Below are positions 32,854-44,369 of a DNA stretch of 64,000 nucleotides, piece after piece; within the stretch, counting starts at the first letter, position 1; every line of letters starts with the position of its first letter. Source of the stretch: Culex pipiens pallens (Eukaryota > Arthropoda > Insecta > Diptera > Culicidae); assembly GCF_016801865.2 (NCBI RefSeq), contig NC_068938.1, forward strand, positions 129,384,474 to 129,448,473. The letters run 5' to 3'. The notes under the pieces were generated by a model, which was not told the DNA's origin, ran no database searches, and worked only from the letters and a program-made list of their open reading frames with translations. Both the position numbers and the translations under genes were made by a program.

Positions 32854-35800
32854 AAAAAGCATTTCAAGTTAGGAGTTAAACTTTTGGTGATGAAAATTTA
32901 AAAAAAAAGTCTTGAAATATTATTTAATGGACCTATTTTTTCATTAAAAAATACTAACATTACCTACAACTTTATCAAAGACACAACATAAATCGGAAAA
33001 TCTCTTCTCAAGATATCAGGACTCATTTTAAAGAAAATTGGAAATTTCTAACTTTCAAAATTCAATATTTAATGAACTAAAACAAAACATTCAGCCCAAT
33101 TGGAAAAGATGCAAAAAACTTTTGTAAGCTTCGAAAAATGATTGATAGCTTTGCACAAGACGTGAACATTATTTCAAATAGATTGCAATATTATCAGAGT
33201 CGTTCCAGGGAAACCATTAAATCCCGCAAAAAAAGTTACTCTGCTTGTAACTTCTTAAATTGTTGTTATTTGTATGTTCCCATTGCTATTTTTCGGCTTA
33301 GCAGTCGCTAAAAAAATCAAATATTTGTTGTTGTCCAATACATTATTAATTCCGAAGTTTTGACAGCCTTACGTGTCTTTTTCAGAGGTTGTTCTTCTTT
33401 AGACAGTGATTTTCAAATTATAACACTTTTGTGTGAACACATTTATGGAGAAAACAATTAAACAAATTGTCTTTATTTTCCATAAAAAATGCATAGAAAA
33501 AAATCACACAAACAAATACACTAAGACGACAAATCCAACGTAGTTTAACACCACCCCCAACAATACGGAAGTCACTGACAGCCAAAGTGGGGGTGCGAAG
33601 CGAAGTCGTCGAGCGCAACGATCGCGCGCTGGAAATTGAATTATTTTCATTACTCATTAGCACGGGAGCTCCCAGCTGGGGGGCAAGAATTATTCATCAA
33701 AGAAGCCACCTCCAGTCCTGGAGAAGTATAAGGGGAAACAAACGACTAACTGCCTGTCAAGTGGGTGGACGAGGGGCGGAGGGAAAATTTTAAATGGGGT
33801 GCATTTACGCAGGAATAATGGGTGGTAGATTGGTCTAAGTACCGAAAAGATCTACTTTTGCGATATGTATTATATCTGAATTGTAAGGAAAGTTTTTCCG
33901 AAATTAGATTAGCAACAGCAATTGCGGTGGGACGAGGATAATTGAAGTGAACGTGCTTTGTGTTGCTTTCAACATAATTCATAAAGGGAATGGAAATTTG
34001 GCGAAACATTATTCATTGCTATGAATTACTCTGCCTGAAATTGATGTTGTGAGTTTTGAAAATAACTAAAGTGTCTTCTAGGAATAAAAGACAACAAATT
34101 CTAAAACAAAATCTCAACCTCAGAAAAAATAACTTAAATTCTGATACTGAAGACCTCCAAAAACCTCAAATTTTAAAAACAAAAACTGGAACGTTTTCCC
34201 CTGTTCCACCCTTCAAAGCTGAGCCGATTCTCGGCCTGAAAAAGTTCTAAACACACATCCACCAGAGAGGGAGAAAACAATTTTGTGGTATTCCCAACTC
34301 AATTTGGTTTAGGTCTGGTCTGCGGTTTTTGAGTCAGCAGCAGCGGCAGCAGCAGTTTGCAAAAGTTATGCCTTCCTGGCCGGGCTTGGTTTTGGCTCAA
34401 ACTCATCCCCCCGCCATCGTTGTCGTCACAGTTGAACGAAAAAAGGATGTTTTGGTGTACTTCTGGGTGTGACATGAATCCCTCTTCTGAGTATGTGCTG
34501 TTCGGTTGTGTTGTGAGTTGTCTGGAAACTGGACTTGTAGTCTGGGATTCGGAGACAACAATCGAAGCGGAGGGTGAACTTTTGGACCCCATCGAGGGAC
34601 CTCGAAGTTGATTTTTTAATGGAGTTTTGGAAGGAGGCAAAATGTGAGTAAATAACAGCGAAAGTTTCACCCTGGCCCACTAAACCTGCCAATTGCGTTC
34701 CACACCCTAATCGACTTTTGACTTGTTATGAATCCTTCCTTCCATTTTTTCGAGTTCACCAACGCTCGTTACGCCAAAGTTCGTAAATGCTTCCTTGATG
34801 CAATGCAAACATTTATAAAAAAAACTCCTACCCCTTTTTTATTCGGTTCGCCAGCTGCATAATGCAGCTCTTTGGATCACTTTTTCCTTTCATTTTTTTC
34901 CCACCGTCGCCATCATCAGAGGCAAGCGATTTTATTTCAAGCGTAAAACATGCCACTACATAAAAGCAACAACCCAAACTAACGAGCAACAACTGCATCT
35001 CCCTCGTTCGTGTTCCGGATTCTGTGATCCTTTCAGGGTTCTCGCTTTTTTTGTCAGAGTCAGAATCAAGTGCATAAAGCCCGCCCAACCTCCCAACCAG
35101 GTACGGACACAGCACTCCAAGGGCCATTCCACTTTTATCCTCCACCTCCCCCACTCAAGGTGGCCCTCCTCGATTGATGCTTAAAATATTTTGAATATTA
35201 TCCTGAAATTGTTTTGGTTTCTGTTTGAAGTTTTTCCCACCCTGCTGGACTCGGTGATTGTGAGCACCTTTTTTCCCCAACGCAGACCAAAGCGTCAAAA
35301 GCTGCAGTTATCAACGTTTGCCATCTTCTACTTCCTCTGGGAAAAGTCATCGTCGTTTTCAGGGTTCATCTTGACAAAAAAAAATGATTTTTTATATCTA
35401 TTGAATTAAAATCAAATTTCAAGATAAAGTTTTTGATTTAGAAATTTTTTTTCAACGTTTTCCCAAAAAAACAACAGCAAAATAAAATAAACCACACAAT
35501 CCACACAAACCAGCTAACTTGACGAAGTCAGTCGTCAGACCAACAACACCCAGTGGAACCGAACCCACCTCAATTTTCCGTTCCGTTGTTCATCGTCGTC
35601 GTTGGAGCAATTTTTCGCCCAAACTACCATCGCATGGGGAGAAGGGTGTGCTGCAGGAGCAACTTTTCATCGACACCAATCTACCGGGAGTTTAGTCAAC
35701 GACGACGTGCTTTTTCCACCTGATGGAACTTTTTTCACTCGTTTGTTGTGCTCGCGCATGTAAAAGCGTTTTGTTGTGGATTATTGTGTGAAACATTGCT

Positions 35801-36490
35801 TTTTGGGTTGTTTATGGAGAAAGAAAAAAAAATCTGTAATGAACATTTCCACTTCATTAGACAAACTACGTCACTGTTTTTTTTAATCTATCAATTTTAT
35901 AATACAGAGATCGATTGTGAAATTATGTCAGTGGTTTGAAATTGAATACTTGTGGGTTGATAATTCGAGTCACAATTCTACGGAGTAGTAGTCTTGGTTT
36001 TGATGTTTTAATTTCTTATGTCAATTTCAAGTTCAGCGACCCCAAAGGAGTCTTATTCGAGTAGTTGAGTGCCTGTTTCAGCTGCAAATAATACTCTCAA
36101 ATTACCATCGTCACCATAATGGTCAACAGTTTTGAAGCCCTATTTCAGCACAACTACCCAGAAAGGAGAACACAAAAATTGCGTGTGCTTTTACATCCGA
36201 AGTTTTCATGTTTATTTCTGACTGAAAATGAACCAAACTTTAATTCTGACGTTTGGAGCATACTCATGGAGATCAATTCTTACAGAACATTTAGAGAAAT
36301 CAAACAGAGAAAAAACCATTCAGAATGTTGTGTTTTAGTCAACTCATTTTTTCCATAGCATCGCTACTTGAAAGGCATGCCGATTTGTTTGCTAAAGTTG
36401 CACGTGTGATCAAACAGGCTGGAACTGAAACCAAGCAAGCAGGCTTCAACTAAAAAATCTGCAAAATAATTAGTCTATTAACCCTCTACT
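32854..36490. other. Gene-free stretch, no recognised gene
   Basis: 32854-33400 is AT-rich. 33400-36490 is mixed-composition DNA that looks like unique host sequence, with a CAG/CGG-rich patch at 34335-34356 and CGTCGTCGTTGG near 35600. No frame has a recognisable domain or convincing splice pair. Such blocks may hold regulatory DNA, but nothing specific is supported. Confidence 0.45.
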
Positions 36491-36920
36491 GCCCATTTTT
36501 TACGATTTTTTTTATTTTTACCGTGTTCAGGAGGTCATTTTGAGCAACTTTTGTTCTACGAAAAACTTTTTTCTCTTGTTTTATGTTTTCTTGTTTTATT
36601 TTTAGTATTAGAATTTGCATTTATCTTGTTAAATTTATGTTTGTTTTTGGTAGTATTTGTCCTATTCTATCATTACATATTGCCTATCGAATTTTTTCAT
36701 GTTTTTACAGTCACTTTTTCAATTTGTGGCTGGTTTATTTCTGCTATAAAATGGCACCATTATCATTTAAATTTAAAAAAAAACGTAGAGGCATAGTCTG
36801 GGACACTAGAAAAGTTACTACATACTTCTTTTTACTTAAAAAATAATAAATGTTAGTAAACAACACAGCTAAAGTTAACCCCTAAAGAAGACATTTTTAA
36901 AAACATTGGCAAAGTCACAT
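36491..36920. other. T-rich stretch, possible element end
   Basis: Starts near AACCCTCTACTGCCC, a phrase resembling some mosquito repeat termini. No matching opposite end was found. The overlapping hydrophobic frames at 36551-36846 are T-rich artefacts. Confidence 0.3.
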
Positions 36921-37376
36921 GGGTAATTCTCTACCAACTCACACGAAATCGGGGAAAATGGCCCCGACCCCTCTTCGAATTGCGTGAAACTTTGTCCTAA
37001 GGGGTAACTTTTGTCCCTGATCACGAATCCGAGGTCCGTTTTTTGAAATCTCGTGACGGAGGGGCGATACGGCCCCTTTCATTTTTGAACATGCTAAAAA
37101 AGAGGTGTTTTTCAATAATTTGCAGCCTGAAACGGTGATGAGATAGAAATTTGGTGTCAAAGGGACTTTTATGTAAAATTAGACGCCCGATTTGATGGCG
37201 TACTCAGAATTCCGAAAAAACGTATTTTTCATCGAAAAAAACACTAAAAGATTTTAAAAATTCTCCCATTTTCGGTTACTCGACTGTAAATTTTTTTGGA
37301 GCATGTCATTTTATGGGAAATTTAATGTACTTTTCGAATCTACATTGACCCAGAAGGGTCATTTTTTCATTTAGAA
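36921..37376 (+). repeat. Foldback-element single-arm fragment
   Basis: Starts GGGTAATTCTCTACCAACTC, runs through CGTGACGGAGGGGCG and GGTGATGAGATAGAAATTTG, and stops at TCATTTAGA. That is most of one arm of the 29090-32008 family. The other arm is absent. Confidence 0.85.
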
Positions 37377-38737
37377 AGTTTCACGCAATATTGAAGTGGC
37401 TGCGTTCTGCGTGCTTTTGGCGGGGTATGCGTTACTGCGTTACGTTTGCGATATCGGAAATAATCGTTTGCGATATTGGAAGCAATGTTTCCTGCTGACG
37501 GGTGGAAACCGAGATTTGCGATTTTTAGAGCAAATCGAAAGCAAAGTTTCCGATTGCGCAAACCGGATTTTGTTCCGTGCAGCAACTAATCATCCGATTT
37601 TCAATGTTAAAAAATGAAAATTTTCGAAAACAATATTTTTTTATCAAGATTAACATTTCAAAAGGGTCAAACATTCAATATGACACCTATTTTGAATTGT
37701 TAGTCTTGATTAAAAAAATTAAAATATTGTTTTCGAAAAGATCGGAATTTAGAAAATGGAGGGTTGTTTGGTTGAAACTTAGAAAACTTCAATTTTCCTG
37801 TTTTTTTTTTCTTTAAGCCGCTGAACCTCAGCAACCAGTGGTCCAATCTTCAATGTCTCTTAAACAATTTTATAGTAAATTTTCTGAACTTAAAAAAAAA
37901 TATCATGGTCACTATTTTTAAAAATCGACAAACTGCAAATATTTCGCTAACTTTCGGTTGCTATATCATGAAAACGGAGTCCTTTATCAAATAATCTGTA
38001 AAGTACTTTTCGATTGCAAAATAAATGTTACTTTTTAAAAAACAAGTAAACAGTTTTGTTTTGTGTGAAAATTCGATTTTTTTTCCAAAAATCATTTTTT
38101 TTTTCAAAAAATCATAACTCGGCGGTAGATTTTTTGACCATAATTCTCTATGGCTTAAAAATTGCGGATTTTTGTCCCCTAAAACATATCAAAAAATCTC
38201 GAAAGACAAAAAATATGTTTTGGAAAATAGAGATTTTGTGGAAAAATTGAATTGAAAAATCGGCCATTTTTTCCGATCTGTTCAATGCAAATATTTTCTA
38301 AATTCAAAAAAATGCTCCAGGGTTTTTTCTATTTTTATTTTTCTTAAAAGAGCACTCAGCAAAATCTAAATTTAGATTTTTGTACTGACGCTTCATAGAC
38401 ATAAGAAATGTTTCAGTCCAAGGGTTCTCAAAATTTGATTGTAATTGAAATTCCTGCTTTGGGAAAGTTTTAAAACGTTCATGGCACTCATCTTTCTTAT
38501 TTTTTTTATCAAAAAAAAAAAAATAAGAATTATTTAAGGATGGATAATTTTTTTTAATTGGTATCAAATATTATCAAAAAGTTTTTTTGAAACAAGTTTT
38601 AATTTTTCTGGAAGCATATAAAAAATATGTTTCAATTTAAAGAATGCTTATCAATCTTTTTAAAGAACTTTGCATGTTTGCAAAATTATAAAAATTCCCG
38701 AAATTCTTTCAGAAAAAAGAAAGAAATATTTTAAAAG
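37377..38737. other. Gene-free stretch, no recognised feature
   Basis: A short higher-GC patch (37390-37600) is followed by A/T-rich DNA. Frames are short and unconvincing. Confidence 0.45.
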
Positions 38738-39230
38738 AAGGTTTAGTGGGTCCAGTTTTGATCTGAAGTTAGTATGGAACTTTAATCAATTTACTATGGG
38801 GATTTGATTTGATGGGGAATTTTAACTTTTCCCATCTTCCTAGAGAATTTTTCCCAAAACCCTATCATATTTTCCTGTTTAAAGGTTTCTTATAAGTTTT
38901 GATCCAGGGAACAACTCTGTAAACATCGCAAAGCGCTAGGAATTGATCCCGAAATGATACAGGATGTTTTTTGAAGGTTACTTTTTTTTTGCAAGATTTG
39001 AAAACATACTCAAAAAATTAACCTTTATCTTTCTGGAATCAATTCCTAGCGCTTTGCGATGTTCTACAAAGTTGTTCTTCGGATCAAACCTTTTAATAAA
39101 TGACTAAGAGTAGAAACTTTTATGGATTTTTGGAAAACTTTCCAAAAGAAAAGTTAAAAAGTGAAAAAAAAATTAAAATGATTGAAATTTCATTCTAACT
39201 TCCAGGTCAAAACTGGACCCGCAAAACCTT
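38738..39230. repeat. 493-bp inverted repeat (foldback)
   Basis: Outer arms: GGGTCCAGTTTTGATCTGAAG near 38748 against CCAGGTCAAAACTGGACCC near 39205. Inner arms: 38901-38950 against 39036-39085, sharing ATCGCAAAGCGCTAGGAATT and its complement. The middle pairs less well. Probably an old hairpin element. Confidence 0.75.
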
Positions 39231-39345
39231 AACCAAATGAGCTCAAATTTTCAGTATTGCTTCTGGGGCTATAGTTCTTGAAATTTCCGTTGGATGCGTT
39301 TGAAATTAAACACTTTTGTCTTTTTCATATATCCGCGAGCCACGC
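39231..39345 (+). repeat. Dispersed repeat shared with the 58406-58786 element
   Basis: ACCAAATGAGCTCAAATTT, a TTCTGGGG block, TTTGTCTTTTT.CATATATCCG and CCACGCTA occur in the same order at about 58640-58768. This links this locus to the MITE interior there. Confidence 0.7.
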
Positions 39346-39429
39346 TACCCATCACCCCTTATGTTTATTAGTCAAAATTTGAAACTCTTGTAAAACTTGG
39401 CAACGGCTAACTCAGGTTAAGGCATGAGG

Positions 39430-40440
39430 CACTTAAGGGTTTATCTTAGGGTCGGCTGCGCTACGGTGATCAAACAGAGGAGATCGCGGACAAGGACTTA
39501 AACGTTCACTTTTCTTTGTAGGTCGGGTTCAATAATTTAATAAATAGTAATTCGTTTTAAAGTGTTTTATTGTAATTGTATGGGTGTGTGTGAGGGGGGG
39601 GGGGGGGGGGGGTTAGACGCTGCCGGTACGTACCGCTGCTACCTTAACGACGACGACTTCTGGGGCGAATCCGTTTGGCCGGCGAGCGCTCGCGTACAGG
39701 TGGACACCGGTTCTCCGGAACAGTGTCGACGATGGTGGTGGTGGTGGTGTAGAGCACGGCTGGAATCTCAGGCCTTCCCTCTTTGACGCAATCGGGCGAC
39801 CTGGGACCTGCCCAATCCGGCCAACCCGAGAGGGGAAAACGCGTGCTCCTTGGTGTTGATGGCCACCCTGGCCAGAGCAAAACGACGATCCTTGACGGGT
39901 TAGACGTAGCAGCTGGCTCCTCCGCTCTTACTGCTGCTAGGCCGAGAGTGTGCGATCGGGGTGTCGGACCAGCTTCCTGCTGACCGACAAAATGGCCGTT
40001 AAACGGCAACACAAAAGGTCCTGTGGACGGGGAGTAGTGAGTGGATTTCTAGCCGTACTTTTTAGCGTAAGTTAGCTAGTACATCGTCCTTTCTGCAGAG
40101 CCGTACTGCAGGGCGTTGACATACCTGGGCGATGTAGGGTGCTTCGCGCACAATTTCCACCTTGCACTCACTACTAATTTTAGCTCTACGAATTAACGTC
40201 TTGATCGCACACTTGCCTGAGGGGGAATAGACCGATGGCGGCCTTCCCCAGATTCCTTCAAGCCTCCGATGCCAGTGACACGGCATGACGTCACAGAGGG
40301 AGGTCACACCACCCTCTGGAGTCGTTCCATTTTCCACCCACCGGAGATGGATTCTGTAGTTTGTTATTCTTGTTGATATTGGTCCCACCTTGTTGTTGTG
40401 TTGTATCAGTGTGTTTAACAAATTGTGTTATTTCAATCCT
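39430..40440 (-). other. GC-rich block of unknown nature, possible minus-strand exon pair
   Basis: Read on the minus strand, a frame open from 40421 ends at CCCAG|GTATGT (donor at 40124). After 104 bp there is a pyrimidine-containing acceptor CCCCGTCCACAG|GACC (40021), with TACTAGCTAAC as a possible branch site. Joined in phase, the frame continues about 28 codons to a stop at about 39934. Alternatively, an unspliced frame at 39644-40012 is open for over 120 codons with Pro/Arg-rich content. No domain is recognised; a weak resemblance of RPAVRL to the end of some LTR-element polyproteins is not enough to name it. An AATAAA-type site lies downstream near 39565 (minus). Confidence 0.25.
39594..39612 (+). 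repeat. Run of 19 guanines
   Basis: Uninterrupted G-run preceded by GTGTGTGTGA. Potential G-quadruplex on the plus strand; a homopolymer of this length is also error-prone in sequencing and assembly. Confidence 0.9.
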
Positions 40441-40574
40441 TTTTACATCAAATCCCTACTAGCTGGTTTATAATATTTTTCAATTCCCTGTTTCCCTACT
40501 AACCATAACCTCAAAGATTGTGAACGTTCGTATTTATTTATTTATAAGTAAAGGAAACCTGTAACAACGGTTAC

Positions 40575-40700
40575 AAATTCTTGCAATTGTCTGCCCTACA
40601 ACTTTGTAAAACATTGAAAAAAAAAAAGTTACAAAAAACACGAAACTCAAAAATGAAAAAAATTGCTTTAAATGAAAAAAATACCCTTCTTTACATGAAA
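40575..40700 (-). repeat. Diverged inner-arm fragment of the foldback family
   Basis: AATTGTCTGCCCTACAACTTTGTA.AACATTG and the following AAAACACGAAA...AAATGAAAAA..TACCCTTCT parallel 31450-31580 in the right arm of the foldback element. Confidence 0.65.
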
Positions 40701-40910
40701 TTTCTCTTCTAATGAAAATAAAAACAAAGATTATCCTTTGTATTTCTACTCTACCCTTATTAAGATTGATTTTTTTTTTCAAAGAATGAAATATAAAACG
40801 AATCGTTGTAGATTCTGATTAAAATTTAAAACTTTTCGTGTTGGGTTTCACTTCATCCCGTTTGAACTCACAGCCTGATTGAACATCAATTTTTAATCAC
40901 CATCGTCTGT

Positions 40911-42568
40911 CCCGAGCATGGGTGAATAACAAGGGAAATGCGTAATAATACCTTTCTCTGGTATCAACACCAAATTTTGGTATTCCTAGACCTTTTAAAA
41001 TTTGTCTTAAGGATTATGCAAGAGCAAAATGTGGTATCATACCAATTTAAGGTATTGTTTTGATATTTTAAAATTGCTGAATTTGTCAATTGGGTACTAA
41101 AGCCCTTTGTCAATTTTTAAGTACAACGGTAAAAAACACGATTAAAAACCATTTCTGATCACTTTTTTTCATTTTAATGCAATTTTTTTTTTTTTTTGAC
41201 AAGACAACATTTTTTCGATGGATCAACAATGGTCCCCTTGGAACAAGCTGTCAAGTAGGAGCTTTTCTGTCAAGAAGGACCGCGAGGTTAATTTTTCAAA
41301 ATTGATTTAAAAATCCATTTTTAACTCTTTGTGGTCGTACAAAGGGTCATTGTACTCAGAAAAATAAGCTTTATCGCTGTAAACAATAAAATCAGCAATC
41401 TAAGCTTCATTTTAGGACCCAATTGTCGAACACCACATTTTGGTATTCTTTTGGTATTACAGTATTTTATGAAATTCCTCTGAAACTATGGGAAAATTTT
41501 GGCAAATTTTGACAAAATAATTAATTTTGCGCTAAAATGATGTCTCAAAGCGAATGCTTTCATTGAAAACCGGAAATTTCAAACATGATTTTAAACATTT
41601 TGAAATACCCCCTAAAGAAATGACTTGAAATTGTGGAAAATTTTCTAAGTCAGGATGGCACATTTTGGTATTATTTTGGTATTAAAAGGTTTCATCAAAT
41701 TCCTCTGAAACTATGGGAATTTTTTTTATAAATTTGACGTGATAATTAATTTTGCGCTAAAGTGACATGAAACCCAAAAATGTTGATTTTTTTTATATAC
41801 CTAAGATTCTTTTTTTAAATCGTTGAAATTTATCTAAGTCGGGATTACCAAATACTTTCAAAAACGAGTCAATCGACAGATTATTGAATTTTGGTGAATT
41901 TCAATCCAGTTTCATTTTAATAACACTTATTTTTATTTTTTTTATTTTTCAGAAGCTTCAAGAATTTCAAGCAAAGGCCGTTCATCAATGACAAATGCAT
42001 TCGATGTGGTGAAAAATATCACTAAGAACAACATGGAATCATCAGGTGAGTAGATTTGGCTGTTGCATATGGATCATTTCCGTTTTATCACTAACTGCAA
42101 CTGCTGCACTATAAATGGTATGAAAATACCAAATTTTGGTATTACTTGTGCAAATACCAGCGACCAAAATGTGCTCTTGGTTGCCCAGTAATAGATGGTA
42201 AAATACCATGAAATCATACCAAAATCATGTATGTGGAAGACCACAGGAAACCCAAAATCTGATTTTCCAAGGGCGCGGGAATACTTAAAAATTAAACCAT
42301 GGCAATACCAAGTTTTGGTATTCAAGCAATGTTCCAAAAATCTAGAAGACCTCAACTTGGTATTGAAATGGTTTTATTTTGTGGTATTATTTTACCCTTG
42401 GAATAACATGGTTTGGTATTGTTGTGCCCTTCCACGTACAAGATTTTGGTATGATTTCATGGTATTTTACCATCTATTACTGGGCAACCAAGGGCACATT
42501 TTGGTCCCTGTTATTTGCCCAAGTAATACCAAAATTTGGTATTCCCGTGTTATTTACCCCTGCTCGGG
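40911..42568. mobile_element. TIR element of 1658 bp with ACCAAAATTTTGGT-rich interior
   Basis: Left end CCCGAGCATGGGTGAATAAC; right end, as reverse complement, CCCGAGCAGGGGTAAATAAC; about 25 of the first 29 bases agree. The interior is studded with the palindromic word CCAAAATTTTGG and TTTGGTATT. It includes a 111-bp inverted pair at 42129-42239 and 42429-42539, and a tandem pair near 41441 and 41658 (shared AATTCCTCTGAAACTATGGG). No target duplication was resolved. An exon-like segment lies within it (41953-42045). Confidence 0.7.
41953..42045 (+). other. Exon-like segment, 93 bp, phase-symmetric
   Basis: Preceded by a long pyrimidine tract TTTATTTTTTTTATTTTTCAG and followed by CAG|GTGAGT, both close to consensus. 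The length is a multiple of three. One frame is open throughout (2 nt + 30 codons + 1 nt), reading ASRISSKGRSSMTNAFDVV and onward to NNMESSG. A second frame gives DKCIRCGEKYH, resembling part of a zinc knuckle, but stops at once. An open frame of 31 codons is not statistically strong; the case rests on the paired splice signals. No family recognised. Confidence 0.35.
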
Positions 42569-43917
42569 GTCCCAACGAAAGAGTGCCTTTCCCCCTTTCC
42601 TGATGTAGTATTCAATATCAATCAAAAAGCTCTGCATCAAAAGCCGGCCATGTTTTACCAACCAAAAACCCATAATCTCATGCAACATCATTTCAATTTG
42701 TGCCGGTTTTCCACGACCTATTTCGGGCACAATTCGGCAACTGATTAATATTTTTTTATCTCACTCAGTTGCTGCTGCAGCAATGTTGCATTGAAGTGCA
42801 TGTTCCCTGAATAAATATTTTTCCAATAGATTTTTGCATCCACTCAGGCTCGCTTCACCAGAGCCCCCGATATCGAGAGGCCTATCGCAATGTGATGCCA
42901 AAGATATTCTACAATGGAGTGGAGCCGTTTTTTTCGCCATCGAAACGAATATATCGCACGTTTTTTTCATGCGACACTGATATGTAGAGCATGGCAATTC
43001 AACGAAAAAAAAGCTCGTTTGCTTTTTCAGTGGAATTTTATTAGAGTTTTCATTCGCCACAAAACGAGCTCAAAGGGGCGGAACGGGGATGCATTTTTCG
43101 AGCGAAATCGACGTGGGTGTTCCGATTACCAAATTTCGTTTCATGTGAGCACATTTGAGGGTGGAAAAGCAAAAAAAGAAGGCGGAAAATTGGGAACACA
43201 AACGAAACGGGTGATTGGCGGGAAATTTTTTTGGGGGAAAAAGCTTTTATTAGTGACTGCAGCGAAGCTGAAAAAATGCATTCAATGTTGCAACGATTTC
43301 AAGGGAGACTGAGAGAGAGAAAAAAACCTCGGCCCTGTGAAAATCAATTTACTTGTGTTTGTCTATGTTTATGCTGAAATGCGGATATTTTTTTCCTTTC
43401 TCGCGTACACATTTTTCCGTTGTCAGGGAGAAAGCTTTCAACTTGAATCCAGTGGAAATCAGTTCGAGGAGAAAAATAGATTCTTGAAAGCACTCAAAAG
43501 TCAGAGCGCAAGTGGAAAATATCTTCTCCCGTTTTCCTTTGATACTCGACTCGACGAGATCACAATCAACTTCGGTATGAATGATTCTAAAGAAAATAAA
43601 TAGCCTTTAAAAAAACAAATTAAAAAATTATCAAACAAGGTAAAATTTTCAAATGTTCATAAAAATCAGAACGCTATGTGGAGGTAAGAAAAACTGCATT
43701 CTTTAGCATTTAAAATTAATGCTTGTTCAAAAATAATTAGAAAAAAATATTGTTTTCTTATATTTATTTATATTCTTTGCAATGCAATAATTTATCAAAG
43801 AAAATTAACATGAATGCATAATGTTGATTATTCCGGTAAAAAGCTGTTTTCAACAAAAAAAATAAATAAACGGGGCGTTTTTGGTGTACTATTTCCGGAA
43901 AAGTAGTAGCTTTCGCC
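42569..43917. other. Gene-free stretch, no recognised gene
   Basis: Mixed composition. A plus frame at 42914-43312 has no domain and no supported start. Nothing further recognised. Confidence 0.45.
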
Positions 43918-44189
43918 GGGTCCGGTGGTTTAGTGGTTAGCGTGGTAGCCTCCAAACCCCAGTATGGCCTGGGTTCAATCCCAGACGGACCCGCTGGCAT
44001 TTTTCGAGATGAGATTTGCCTGACCTCGCCTTCTATTGGATGGGGAAGTAAAACGTCGGTCCATTAGCGCAAAAGAGGTTTTGAGTGACTCACCACACAT
44101 AACCTTCGGACGCCTAGAAATGAGCAGAAACTTGCAACAGAGCCTACAAAAGACCCGGGGGTCGTTAAAGTGGATTGCTTTGCTTTTTT
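43918..44189 (+). mobile_element. tRNA-derived SINE, monomeric relative of 12016-12424
   Basis: The tRNA-like head (43918-43992) has fully complementary 7-bp ends GGGTCCG/CGGACCC, an A-box GGTTTAGTGGTTAGCG and a B-box GGGTTCAATCCC. The body begins GCATTTTTCGAGATGAGATT, nearly the same as in the dimeric SINE, and it shares the 3' motif CCTTCGGACGCCTAG. A perfect 11-bp duplication TAGCTTTCGCC flanks it at 43907-43917 and 44190-44200. It ends in a T-rich tail. Confidence 0.88.
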
Positions 44190-44369
44190 TAGCTTTCGCC
44201 CCGGAGAGACGTTATCAAATTTTTCAAAATGCAAAAATGATCAGCGAGAAATGTTATAAATTTTTTTTACTACTTTTCTGCTTTATTTATGAGAGAAATT
44301 CGTGAAAATTACAGACAAATAATTTAATTTTTAAACTTCAACTTATTGCCTATCAATATTTCAATATTC

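Noticed and set aside
42074..42608. Frames of 93-137 codons on both strands
   Set aside because: They are translations of the 111-bp inverted arms and TTTGGTATT repeats.
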